A DNA stretch of 34,667 nucleotides from positions 1-34,667 of the forward strand of contig DUEK01000033.1 of assembly GCA_011192155.1 (NCBI GenBank), in the 5' to 3' direction. The position numbers and the translations under genes were made by a program. Numbering within the stretch: position 1 is the stretch's first letter; every line of letters starts with the position of its first letter. The DNA is from Thermoflexia bacterium. GTDB lineage: Bacteria > Chloroflexota > Anaerolineae > B4-G1. The notes beneath the pieces are model-generated. The model did not search any database. It saw only the letters and a list, made by a program, of their open reading frames with translations, and was not told the DNA's origin. This document shows positions 24,302-32,166 of this stretch, in pieces.

Positions 24302-26362
24302 TTGAAGGAATACGCTACAGAACAATTACGCAACGTCGTCCTGCTCGGGCACGGGAGCGCGGGCAAGACCTCGCTGGCCGAGGCGCTTGCTTTCGCCAGC
24401 GGCGCAGTCAATCGCATGGGCAACGTCGAGGATGGCACCACAGTGGCCGACTTTGACGCAGAAGAGATTCGGCGTCACATCTCGCTCAATCTGGCCCTCG
24501 TGCCCATCGAGTGGAAGGACTGCAAAATCAACGTGCTCGATACCCCCGGCTACACCGACTTTGTCGGCGAAGTCAAGAGCGCGATCCGCGTAGCCGACTT
24601 GGCGCTGATCCTGGTAGATGCCGTCTCTGGCGTCGAGGTAGGAACAGAACTGGCCTGGAACTTTGCCGAGGAGCAAGGGCTGCCCTGTATGGTGATCGTC
24701 AACAAAATGAATCGAGAAACCGCCAAACTGGAGCGCGTGATGGAAGCGCTGCGAGAATCCTTCGGGGGGAACTTTTTTCCCGTTCAAATTCCCATCGGCG
24801 CGGAGGAAGATTTTGCCGGTGTGGTGGATCTGGTAAAGATGCAAGCATTGACAGGCCCCGAAGGAAAGATTGCAGAGATTCCGGCCGATTTAGCCGACCA
24901 GGCGGAGGAAGCACACGTGCAGTTGATCGAATCTGCCGCCGAGGCCGACGATGAACTCATTATGAAATACCTGGAGGGAGAAGAGCTGACCAAAGAGGAA
25001 ATCAAGCGCGGGTTGCGCGCCGCCATCCTCAATGGAGCGGCCACACCGGTCTTGGTGACGGCGGCGACGGCCGGCTTGGGCGCTCAAGCATTGCTGGACG
25101 CGCTGGTCGCTTATGCTCCCTCTCCAGCCGACCGAGGTTCGATCACAGCGGAAAGTTCAGCGGGCGAAGAAGAGATCGAGCCTAACGAATTGGCTCCGCT
25201 GTCGGCGTTGGTATTCAAGACGACGGCCGACCCCTTTGTGGGTAAACTGACCTACTTTCGCGTCTATGGAGGGTTGATAAAGTCGGACACGCGCGTCTAC
25301 AACAGCCGAGCCGAGGAAGAGGAGCGGCTGGGCCAAATATACGTGATGCGCGGCAAGGAGCAGATTCCAATGTCACAACTACACAGTGGCGACATTGGCG
25401 CGGTAGCCAAGCTAGCTCACACGCTCACTGGCGACACGCTGTGCGACAAGGGCCATCCCGTGAGCATGTCGGGGCCAGATTTTCCATCCGCCCTCTTCGC
25501 CGTGGCCGTCCACCCCACGAGCAAGTCCGACCAAGCCAAGTTAGGCTCCACACTGACCCGCATCTGCGAGGAAGACCCCACACTGCGCTGGCGTCAGGAG
25601 CCCAGCACGCGGCAAACGATCTTGGAAGGAATGGGCGAGTCTCACGTGAACATCGCCGTGCGCCGGATGGAGAACAAGTTCGACGTCAAAGTCGAGACCA
25701 CGATACCCAAGGTGCCCTACAGAGAGACTATCACCAAGATCTATGGCGACCAGTACCGGCACAAGAAACAGACCGGCGGTTCAGGCCAGTTCGCCGAGGT
25801 GCACATGCGGCTGGAGCCATTGCCCCGCGACACCGGCTTTGAGTATGAGTGGGACGTCTTTGGCGGGGCTATTTCGCGCTCTTTCGAAAGTTCTATCGAA
25901 AAGGGCGTCAAGCAAGTACTGGGCCAGGGACCGATTGCCGGCTACCCGGTGGTGGACGTCAGGGCGGTCGTTTATGATGGCAAGGAGCACCCGGTGGACT
26001 CGAAAGACATCGCTTTCCAGATCGCCGGGCGAGAAGTGTTCAAGTTGGTGATGCGGGCAGCCGGGCCGGTACTGCTGGAACCGATCCACAAAGTAACAGT
26101 CACCGTACCAGAAGAATACACCGGCGACATCATCGGCGACCTGAACACAAAGCGGGCGCAGGTTCAGGGAATGGGTCAAAGCGCCGGCAAGACCATCATC
26201 ACGGCGCTGGCCCCCCTGGCCGAGATGCAGCGCTATGCTACCGACCTGCGCAGCCTGACTCAGGGCCGGGGCCTCTTCTCAATGGAACTCGACCATTACG
26301 AAGCTGTGCCAAAACACCTGGCGCAAGAGATCATTGAAGCGTATGAGAAAGAGAAGGAATAG
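24302..26362 (+). CDS. fusA: EF-G-like translational GTPase (EF-G2 type) with altered G3 and G4 motifs
   Basis: A 686-residue EF-G homologue starting with TTG (GGAGG 7 nt upstream). Domains I-V are all present, and the length is normal for EF-G. G1 is GHGSAGKT (16-23) and G2 lies near GTTVADFD. G3 reads DTPGYTDF, so the catalytic His of canonical EF-G (DTPGHVDF) is Tyr84. G4 reads NKMN, so the guanine-reading Asp of NKxD is Asn137. The C-terminal half has the domain IV/V hallmarks (HKKQTGGSGQFAEVHMRLEP; PEEYTGDIIGDLNTKRAQVQ). Tyr at the G3 position is known in EF-G2 proteins such as the Thermus paralog; the Asn in G4 is rarer. It is likely a second EF-G-like factor rather than the housekeeping one, as no ribosomal genes flank it. 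A terminator-like hairpin follows. Confidence 0.9.
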   Translation: MKEYATEQLRNVVLLGHGSAGKTSLAEALAFASGAVNRMGNVEDGTTVADFDAEEIRRHISLNLALVPIEWKDCKINVLDTPGYTDFVGEVKSAIRVADLALILVDAVSGVEVGTELAWNFAEEQGLPCMVIVNKMNRETAKLERVMEALRESFGGNFFPVQIPIGAEEDFAGVVDLVKMQALTGPEGKIAEIPADLADQAEEAHVQLIESAAEADDELIMKYLEGEELTKEEIKRGLRAAILNGAATPVLVTAATAGLGAQALLDALVAYAPSPADRGSITAESSAGEEEIEPNELAPLSALVFKTTADPFVGKLTYFRVYGGLIKSDTRVYNSRAEEEERLGQIYVMRGKEQIPMSQLHSGDIGAVAKLAHTLTGDTLCDKGHPVSMSGPDFPSALFAVAVHPTSKSDQAKLGSTLTRICEEDPTLRWRQEPSTRQTILEGMGESHVNIAVRRMENKFDVKVETTIPKVPYRETITKIYGDQYRHKKQTGGSGQFAEVHMRLEPLPRDTGFEYEWDVFGGAISRSFESSIEKGVKQVLGQGPIAGYPVVDVRAVVYDGKEHPVDSKDIAFQIAGREVFKLVMRAAGPVLLEPIHKVTVTVPEEYTGDIIGDLNTKRAQVQGMGQSAGKTIITALAPLAEMQRYATDLRSLTQGRGLFSMELDHYEAVPKHLAQEIIEAYEKEKE

Positions 26363-26386
26363 GGGGTAAGGAGTAGGGAGTAGGGG

Positions 26387-26412
26387 AGGCTCGCTCCTGA
26401 GGGGGCGGGCCT
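26387..26412 (+). terminator. Probable terminator of the EF-G-like gene
   Basis: AGGCTCGCTCC and GGGGCGGGCCT pair over 11 bp (two G-U pairs) around a TGAG loop, and the stem can extend a few pairs outward. A T-rich stretch follows (TTCTCCTTATCTTGCCTTATTTT). Confidence 0.5.
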
Positions 26413-26445
26413 TCTCCTTATCTTGCCTTATTTTAGTGTGTCAAA

Positions 26446-27069
26446 ATGAACCGTTCCAACAACGCGACCGCTCTCACAAACACCGGCGTTCTAGTTATCG
26501 CCGCGTATATTGCCGCGCAGATGCTTTCCGACGTATTGAGCCTCAAGATCGCGCTGGTGGCCGGCTTTAGCATCGATGCCGGGACATTCATCTACCCTTT
26601 CACTTTCACGCTGCGCGACATGGTGCACAAGCTGCTGGGCCGGGTTGCGGCCCGCGTCGTCATCGTCGCCGCTGCGGTCATCAACCTGGTGATGGCGGGG
26701 ATGTTCGCCTTTGCCGCCTGGCTGCCGCCGGATCTCAGTGTCGGCCCGCAGACAGAATTCAGCGTGGCGCTATCGCCCGTGTGGCGCATCGTCGTCGCAT
26801 CCATCGTCGCCGAGATCGTCAGCGAATTCACCGACACTGAACTTTACCATCTGTGGGTCACGCAGGTGACGCGCCGCTACCAGTGGGCGCGGGTATTGGT
26901 CAGCAACAGCTTTAGCGTGCCCCTGGATAGCCTCATCTTTTGTTGGGGCGCGTTCGGGGGAGTGTTTCCCGCCGCGACGGTGTGGTCCATCTTTTGGGCT
27001 AACGTGCTCGTGAAAGGAGCCGTCACGCTAGTGAGTTTGCCGGGCATATATTTGGTGCGGGGAGAGTAA
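26446..27069 (+). CDS. yhhQ: Queuosine precursor transporter, YhhQ/VUT family
   Basis: A 207-residue membrane protein with about six hydrophobic helices. Family-typical segments are present: the first helix NTGVLVIAAYIAAQMLSDVL, an intramembrane FIYPFTFTLRDMVHKLLGR, the acidic SEFTDTELYH, and RVLVSNSFSVPLDSLIF. YhhQ proteins import queuosine precursors (preQ0/preQ1) used for tRNA wobble-base modification. It lies 83 bp behind the EF-G-like gene, with a probable terminator between them; no clear ribosome site or separate promoter was seen. No other queuosine gene is in the window. Assignment to the VUT family is firm; the exact substrate is inferred from the family. Confidence 0.88.
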   Translation: MNRSNNATALTNTGVLVIAAYIAAQMLSDVLSLKIALVAGFSIDAGTFIYPFTFTLRDMVHKLLGRVAARVVIVAAAVINLVMAGMFAFAAWLPPDLSVGPQTEFSVALSPVWRIVVASIVAEIVSEFTDTELYHLWVTQVTRRYQWARVLVSNSFSVPLDSLIFCWGAFGGVFPAATVWSIFWANVLVKGAVTLVSLPGIYLVRGE

Positions 27070-27203
27070 CAGGCATGCAAGATGCAAGTGGCAAGGTGCA
27101 AGTGAGATGTTGACGAGATAACTGACTCTACTGAAAAAACTAGAGTTTTACCGCAAAGACGCAAAGGACGCCAAGAAATTTAATATAAGATGAATATTCT
27201 TTA
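27070..27203. other. Non-coding, with a short A-rich tandem motif
   Basis: No gene. At 27152-27177 a loosely repeated CGCAAAGA / CGCAAAGGA / CGCCAAGAA run looks like a short dispersed repeat. Confidence 0.4.
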
Positions 27204-27354
27204 CTGGAGTCTGGCAAATTTTCAGAATGCCCACATCTTGGGGTAGGCAACAATAAAGGCGCTAGATATGGGGGTTCGTAGTAGCGGCTTTAGCCGCTTT
27301 TGAGCCTTTTGGACGGCTGAAGCCGTCACTACGAACAAAAACGCCAGACTCCAG
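27204..27354. mobile_element. 151-bp MITE-like element, copy 2
   Basis: It begins CTGGAGTCTGG (27204-27214) and ends CCAGACTCCAG (27344-27354), a perfect 11-bp terminal inverted repeat. The interior equals that of copy 1 at 10900-11050 with a single clear internal difference (GCCGTCAC versus GCCATCAC). The right half folds into a long hairpin. No target duplication is obvious and it encodes no protein. Confidence 0.85.
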
Positions 27355-27380
27355 TTTTCAATAAATGGGGGTGAGGTGGA

Positions 27381-27429
27381 GGAACGCCAGCATCTTGCTG
27401 GCATCTGGCGACCAGGATGGTCGCGTTCC
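27381..27429. repeat. Three-way (cloverleaf-like) palindromic repeat
   Basis: GGAACGC (27381-27387) pairs with GCGTTCC (27423-27429) and encloses two hairpins: GCCAGC ATCTT GCTGGC (27386-27402) and GCGACC AGGAT GGTCGC (27408-27424). The outer and inner stems overlap by two bases at each side, so they compete slightly. Confidence 0.65.
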
Positions 27430-27507
27430 CCCAAGATATTGAGAAGATGCGTGAAATTCGTTTATTCGTCCAATTCGTGATAGAAAATCGGACACTTGGC
27501 CACGAAT

Positions 27508-27646
27508 GTCGGGTAGCAGCAATTCCCGTTTTGTAGCCGCGATTTGGAAATCGCGTCTGTTTTTCCGCGTAAAGCGCCCTGCGCGATTGCGAAATCGCGG
27601 CTACGACCTGACTTTTCCCCCATAACGGGAATTGCTGGTCGGGTAG
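27508..27646. mobile_element. 121-bp palindromic mobile element with 9-bp target-site duplication
   Basis: The element at 27517-27637 has perfect 14-bp terminal inverted repeats (CAGCAATTCCCGTT and AACGGGAATTGCTG). It is bracketed by a perfect 9-bp direct repeat GTCGGGTAG (27508-27516 and 27638-27646). Inside lies another perfect 13-bp inverted repeat (GTAGCCGCGATTT at 27533-27545 with its complement at 27592-27604). It has no coding capacity, so it must have been moved by a transposase supplied elsewhere. Confidence 0.88.
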
Positions 27647-27718
27647 TGAAGAGTTTTGTTCAGAGTAACTACACCTCTCTGGTTCTTTGTCTCCTCTAAC
27701 GACCGCTTGACTGAGCAG

Positions 27719-28246
27719 TTACCGTTCGGAATTGACTGCCTGCTCTGCTCGCCACACCGTGCGGCACTTGTACTTTTTCTGTAGCAGACGGGTCGCTTTG
27801 TTATCGTCCATATTTATCGCAGCTATTCCGACCACAATGCCGCCTTGCCCTTCTATCAATTCGACCGCCGCTCCGATCTGCGCTCCCGTCTCGATCCACT
27901 CGTCAACCACCAACACCCGCGTCCCTGGCTCAATCGCGCCCACTCTCAATTCGAGGGACTTGCTCGCGCCCGTATAGTCAACGAAACTGACACTATCGGA
28001 TTCGACCGGCAGCTTTCCGCCCTTGCGGATAGGGACAAGGCCTTTCTCGGCCCAGATGGCCATCGCCGCGCCGAGGATGAATCCCAGCGCGTCAATCCCG
28101 GCCACACAATCGAACTCGACGTCGGCAAAACCCGCCAGCAGGTCTGTGACGAGAGCGGAGAACGGTTCATAATTAGCAAAGAGCGGCGTGACATCGCACC
28201 GGGGACCGGATGTGTTGGTGTCAATTAGCCAAAGGTAGCCCGCCAT
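27719..28246 (-). CDS. Adenine phosphoribosyltransferase-like protein
   Basis: A 175-residue type I phosphoribosyltransferase. It has the Apt-like N-terminal strand DVTPLFANYEPFSALVTDL, the pyrophosphate-loop region CVAGIDALGFILGAAMA, VPIRKGGKLP, and the PRPP-binding segment RVLVVDEWIETGAQIGAAVELI. Canonical Apt reads VDDLLATGGT here; this protein has VDEWIETGAQ, which keeps the acidic pair and the TG but changes the rest. It may therefore recycle a different base or have altered specificity. It lies 40 bp behind the EEP-family hydrolase gene on the same strand and is probably co-transcribed. No strong ribosome site precedes ATG 28246, which fits translation linked to the upstream gene. Confidence 0.8.
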   Translation of the reverse strand: MAGYLWLIDTNTSGPRCDVTPLFANYEPFSALVTDLLAGFADVEFDCVAGIDALGFILGAAMAIWAEKGLVPIRKGGKLPVESDSVSFVDYTGASKSLELRVGAIEPGTRVLVVDEWIETGAQIGAAVELIEGQGGIVVGIAAINMDDNKATRLLQKKYKCRTVWRAEQAVNSER

Positions 28247-28286
28247 GGCATCATTGTCCAGTAAAGATAGTTACAACCGCATGCAA

Positions 28287-29099
28287 CTAGTCGTGTACTT
28301 CACCGTATAGCATAGCGTGATCAGAATGTTTCCTGATCCAATTGATGCGCTCCGCCTCCATCGGCAGTTCGGGCCAGCCACGGACGAGGATTTCGGCGCC
28401 ATCGAACTTTTTAAAGTTGAGAGCGTTCGACGCAAAAGTGTGATCCAGGTTGCTCGGCGGATAGGATGCAGTTCCACCCCACCAGGTGTGGTCAGCGGTC
28501 TTGGCAAGCAGTCTCATCCGCCTGTGCCGAAGCCGTTTGACGTAGCGTCCAAGCTCCTCCGTCCCGGTCATGTCTTTATCTGAATACGTGACGTTCATCC
28601 CCATAGTATTTAGATCGCCGACGCATATAAAGTTCGCCCCCTCTGGAGGCGACTCTGGCGCTCCATCAAGGACGCGCTTGAGACCAATGACGTGCCCAAT
28701 CATATCGTCCCGCAAGCCCCAAGAATGTGGATCGGGCAAGCTTTTCATATGAAGAAACAGTATTGAGTAATATTCGCCACTGGCTACCAAAGTGACCAAC
28801 GCGCCCGGTCGCAAGGTGGGTATCTGACTCTTGAACTGTTGGCGCTGAGTGACAAAGGCCGTCAGCCCCCGGTGCACGCCGATCAGCGTTGACATCCTGC
28901 TCAGATCTTCGGTGATGAAGAAGTTATGCGTCGGCATGAGCTCGACAAAGCTGCCAAAGACGTCTTTGCCTTCGACCTCAAAAACCGCAAAGACGTCAGG
29001 GTTTGATTCCATGATGAACTGCACGTTCTCCCTGACACGCTCCCTGTTGTTTACAAAGTGCTCCACATTCCAAGACGCAAAAGAAAACAGCTTTGCCAT
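28287..29099 (-). CDS. Endonuclease/exonuclease/phosphatase (EEP) family hydrolase
   Basis: A 270-residue cytoplasmic protein without a signal peptide. It has the EEP core motifs in order: SWNVEHF near the start, the metal-binding Glu in FEVEGKDVFG, FLHMKS, the catalytic GDLNTMGMN, NLDHTFAS, and the terminal SDHAMLYGEV (general-base His). The family includes DNases, RNases and phosphodiesterases; the substrate cannot be assigned from sequence. A strong GGAGG lies 6 nt upstream of ATG 29099. It leads a two-gene unit with the phosphoribosyltransferase-like gene, which hints at nucleic acid or nucleotide breakdown feeding base salvage; this is inference. Confidence 0.9.
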   Translation of the reverse strand: MAKLFSFASWNVEHFVNNRERVRENVQFIMESNPDVFAVFEVEGKDVFGSFVELMPTHNFFITEDLSRMSTLIGVHRGLTAFVTQRQQFKSQIPTLRPGALVTLVASGEYYSILFLHMKSLPDPHSWGLRDDMIGHVIGLKRVLDGAPESPPEGANFICVGDLNTMGMNVTYSDKDMTGTEELGRYVKRLRHRRMRLLAKTADHTWWGGTASYPPSNLDHTFASNALNFKKFDGAEILVRGWPELPMEAERINWIRKHSDHAMLYGEVHD

Positions 29100-29172
29100 G
29101 TTGCCCCTCCTCTCTATCCAGTTGTTTCACAACATCATTCGTTTCAATGAATCGAACAAGTTCAGCAGCATG

Positions 29173-29201
29173 AGTATAGTGCAAGTTTGCGGAGAGAGCA
29201 A
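29173..29201 (-). promoter_or_regulatory. Putative promoter of the EEP/phosphoribosyltransferase unit
   Basis: On the minus strand TTGCTC (29196-29201), a 17-bp spacer and TATACT (29173-29178). Confidence 0.5.
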
Positions 29202-29241
29202 ATGGAGAAGAGCCAAGAAATCCAACCCTTGCCTCACCAAC

Positions 29242-29270
29242 TTGCGCGGGCGGGCAGAGCAGTGTAGAAT
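29242..29270 (+). promoter_or_regulatory. Putative promoter of the AI-2E transporter gene
   Basis: TTGCGC (29242-29247), a 17-bp spacer and TAGAAT (29265-29270), about 57 bp before the GTG start. Confidence 0.55.
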
Positions 29271-29327
29271 TAAGCGCCGGGCGGGCATTCAGGATAATCG
29301 AAAGAGCCGTTCATTGGAGGTGAACTA

Positions 29328-30491
29328 GTGAAACAATCGCCCAGTCAGATAGTAGAGCACACCGCAAGCGAGACCCAGGTCTCCCCCCCGTGGAGTGCAA
29401 CCACCAAAATCGTGGTTATCATATTCGGCGTGGTGATTTTGGGTGCCATCGTGCTGCGCTTTCAGGACGTCATTGCGCCCCTGGTCGTCGCTTGTCTCAT
29501 CGCCTACGTGCTCGCGCCGGTCGTCAACTTTGTCAACGCGCACACGCGCATCTCGCGCGGCCTGGTCACAGCCGCCATCTACCTGCTGGCCTTTGGGCTG
29601 CTCACGCTGGCGGCCAGCCTGCTGACACCGCTCCTAGTGCGGCAGACGCTCTCCATCCAGTTCGACTTTCAGCAGATCAGCAACACCGTTGGAGAGTTTC
29701 TGTCACAACCATTGCAAATCGGCGGCCAGAGCATTGACCTATCGCCCGTATACGATGAATTGACCTCCACGCTGACCAACCTCGTCCAACCGCTCGCGAC
29801 CCAGACGGTGGCGCTGTTGGCCGGCGTCGTGAGCACCGTCATAGAGGTCATCTTTATCGGGCTTGTCTCCTTCTACCTCACCAAAGATGGCCCAGCGATG
29901 GGCCAGCAGTTAGTCGCGTGGGCGCCGCCCGACCTGCGCTACGACTTTGAGCGGCTGCAGAAAGAACTCGGCGCTCTGTGGCGGGCCTTTTTCCGCGGCC
30001 AACTGTTGCTGGCGCTCACCATGGGGCTGACGGTCGGTGTGCTGATGACGGCGGTGGGGATGAAAAACGCGCTGATCCTGGGAATACTCGCTTTCTTTCT
30101 CGAATTTCTGCCCAGCGTCGGGCACGGTATCTGGTTGACCGTCGCCATACCACTGGCGCTGTTCCAGGGGTCGACGTGGATTCCCCTCTCCAATTCTTGG
30201 GTCGCCGCACTGGTGCTGGGTATCCACTTGGTATTGCAGCAAGTGGACATCAACTATCTCATTCCACGCATCGTGGGCCGGCAAGTAGACCTGCATCCAA
30301 TGGTGGTCATCATCGGCATTATCGTGGGCGGTATGCTGGGCGGCGTGCTGGGCATGCTGCTGGCCGCGCCCACTATCGCCTCTGCTATCGTGCTGGCCCG
30401 CTACGTGCGCTCCAAGCTGCTGGATCTACCGCCGTGGTTGGGCGAACCGGGCGATCCAGATGAGGACTTGGCCAACACCGCGTCGAGCTGA
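29328..30491 (+). CDS. AI-2E family transporter (PF01594 type)
   Basis: A 387-residue membrane protein starting with GTG, with GGAGGT about 6 nt upstream. About eight hydrophobic segments are seen, with the typical first pair (VVIIFGVVILGAIVLRFQDV then APLVVACLIAYVLAPVVNFV). The conserved C-terminal part has FLEFLPSVGHGIWLTVAIPL and QQVDINYLIPRIVGRQVDLH, with the final GMLLAAPTIASAIVLARYV. The family includes the AI-2 exporter TqsA and Na+/H+ antiporter-like proteins, so the substrate is open. The gene has its own promoter, divergent from the EEP unit. No luxS or other AI-2 gene is in the window. Confidence 0.9.
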   Translation: MKQSPSQIVEHTASETQVSPPWSATTKIVVIIFGVVILGAIVLRFQDVIAPLVVACLIAYVLAPVVNFVNAHTRISRGLVTAAIYLLAFGLLTLAASLLTPLLVRQTLSIQFDFQQISNTVGEFLSQPLQIGGQSIDLSPVYDELTSTLTNLVQPLATQTVALLAGVVSTVIEVIFIGLVSFYLTKDGPAMGQQLVAWAPPDLRYDFERLQKELGALWRAFFRGQLLLALTMGLTVGVLMTAVGMKNALILGILAFFLEFLPSVGHGIWLTVAIPLALFQGSTWIPLSNSWVAALVLGIHLVLQQVDINYLIPRIVGRQVDLHPMVVIIGIIVGGMLGGVLGMLLAAPTIASAIVLARYVRSKLLDLPPWLGEPGDPDEDLANTASS

Positions 30492-30741
30492 CACCCGGCC
30501 GACTGCACCAGCCTCGGTGAACAACGATGCCACCGTGCAGAATGAGCAGGGTATGAAAAAGTCAAAAGAGCTTGGCAAGGTTTTTATCCCCAACTGAAAC
30601 GAAACACACCCAAATGACACAACCAAGCCTGTCGCTACCATTGCTATTCACGCGGCAACACAAACTATAGCAGTGGCGACTCATGCCATCAAGGCTAAGA
30701 GCATTTCTAGGAAATTTTTAGCCAATAGATGTTTCTTCTTG
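30492..30741. other. Intergenic stretch, no feature seen
   Basis: A/T-richer DNA between the transporter and the extended -10 promoter. No supported gene, repeat or terminator was recognised. Confidence 0.45.
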
Positions 30742-30750
30742 TGGTATAAT
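30742..30750 (+). promoter_or_regulatory. Extended -10 promoter of the Pro/Thr-linker lipoprotein gene
   Basis: TGG directly before a perfect TATAAT (30745-30750) forms an extended -10 element (TGnTATAAT). No good -35 is present at 17 bp, as is usual for extended -10 promoters. Confidence 0.5.
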
Positions 30751-30873
30751 TGCACCATGAAAGGGAAATCCCTTTTTCCCCATTCTTGCTGATTTTGCCC
30801 CGGGGCGGGGCAACAAATCCTAGATCGTGTCTATGCTATATTTCCGGCTCCACTCAGGGAGCGGTGACCGGCA

Positions 30874-32004
30874 ATGAGATGCTCAAGAAAAAGCATTCTT
30901 GTTGGCTGGGTTCTCTCTCTGATAATTCTCTTGGGGAATACAATAGCCTGTCGTTGTTCGTTGCCCTTCACTGAGGGCGCGTCTGTTCCTGCCAAGCCAT
31001 CAACGAGCGCACGCCCCCCCGTAGCTTCCAAGCCGACAAGTACACCAACCCCAACATCTCTGCCGCCCACTCGTACACTAACAGCCACAAGCCCATCTGC
31101 ATCCAACGCCACTCCCACCAGCGACATCACTCCAACCAACCTCCCCCATACTCCCAGCGCCGCCACAACCGCCAACGTTACGCCAAGCAGTTCCACTGTC
31201 GTTCCCAACGCAACTCCAACTCCAACACCAACGCCCAGCACAGCAGCGCCCACTATTTCTCCTACCGCCAACCCAACATCCAGCCCAATTCCCGACCAGT
31301 CACCTGCTCCTTCGCCATCGCCAACCTCACCCCCGCCACCGCTTCCCCAGCCAACCGACACGCCGACCGCAGCGCCTTCCACACCGACATTCACCCCCAC
31401 TCCCCAACCAACCTGCATCCCCGCTACCCAAAGGTCGTTCAGCGTAGCAGGCTGGAGTATTGCTAATACTTGTATCCTCCCGGAAGACGACGACTTTTGG
31501 TGGGTTCTTGGAGAAGCGACCAACGAGACCGGCAACAATCAGGAGCAAGTAGGAGTAGAAGCGACCTTCTTCGCCGCCAGCGGCTCAACCCTGGCAAATG
31601 ATTTCGAAGATATCCTTGCGGACGTAATGCCCGCTGGATCTACATTGCCCTTTGGTGTTTTGGTCGAAAGCTCCACCGCGCCAGCAGAGTACGAATTAGA
31701 CATCAGCGGCATATCGTGTGGGGAAACGCCTCGGGACGACTTGCAGGTGATTGACTCTGAACCGACGTACGCGGGAGACCAAGCGTTGATCGTCGGGCAT
31801 GTGCATAACCCCGGGGCCGATCTCTCCTACTATGCCGATCTGATTGCCACTTTGTACAACGAACAAGGAGCAGTGGTAGCAATAGGGTACGGATCCTTGA
31901 GCGCCGAGAACCTGGGGTCCAACCAGACGGCGCCTTTCGAAGCATTCGTCGAACAATCGTGTGGAAGTATAGACAGTTATGCGTTAGTAGTTTTGGGGTT
32001 CTGA
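30874..32004 (+). CDS. Probable lipoprotein with long Pro/Thr/Ser linker and C-terminal beta domain
   Basis: A 376-residue exported protein. The N-terminus is basic (RCSRK), followed by a hydrophobic helix and NTIAC at residues 22-26, an imperfect lipobox (Thr at -3). Residues about 35-183 are a low-complexity Pro/Thr/Ser spacer of TPTPTS-like units, of the kind that lifts domains off the envelope. Residues about 185-376 form a compact beta-rich region (WWVLGEATNETGNNQEQVGVEATFFAASG and a second half VGHVHNPGADLSYYADLIATLYNEQGAVV). The two halves look like tandem FxLYD-like domains, a family found in extracellular proteins. Four Cys residues in the domain could form disulfides. No catalytic motif is visible. 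The ribosome site is weak (GGGAG, about 13 nt upstream). Confidence 0.75.
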   Translation: MRCSRKSILVGWVLSLIILLGNTIACRCSLPFTEGASVPAKPSTSARPPVASKPTSTPTPTSLPPTRTLTATSPSASNATPTSDITPTNLPHTPSAATTANVTPSSSTVVPNATPTPTPTPSTAAPTISPTANPTSSPIPDQSPAPSPSPTSPPPPLPQPTDTPTAAPSTPTFTPTPQPTCIPATQRSFSVAGWSIANTCILPEDDDFWWVLGEATNETGNNQEQVGVEATFFAASGSTLANDFEDILADVMPAGSTLPFGVLVESSTAPAEYELDISGISCGETPRDDLQVIDSEPTYAGDQALIVGHVHNPGADLSYYADLIATLYNEQGAVVAIGYGSLSAENLGSNQTAPFEAFVEQSCGSIDSYALVVLGF

Positions 32005-32086
32005 GCCACAACGAGATAGTTCAGCGAGTATCGTAACATAGCCGCTTTTTCAAGATACTTTAGCAGTAAAAAACTCGAAGGAGGTG

Positions 32087-32152
32087 ATGCAAGAAAAAAT
32101 ACTAATTTTCAAGTTTGCTGGACCACAATCAACCACTTTCACATCAAACTAA
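32087..32152 (+). CDS. Possible 21-codon leader peptide upstream of the subtilase gene
   Basis: An ATG lies in AAGGAGGTGATG and opens 21 codons (MQEKILIFKF... ending TSN). Its TAA is part of TAAGGAGG, the ribosome site of the protease gene, which suggests translational coupling. The ATG is only 2 nt from GGAGG, closer than usual, so translation is uncertain. Confidence 0.35.
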   Translation: MQEKILIFKFAGPQSTTFTSN

Positions 32153-32166
32153 GGAGGATACATATA

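Noticed and set aside
30831-31538. Gly/Val-rich minus-strand frame of 235 codons
   Set aside because: It is the antisense of the Pro/Thr linker of the lipoprotein and its composition follows from that low-complexity DNA.
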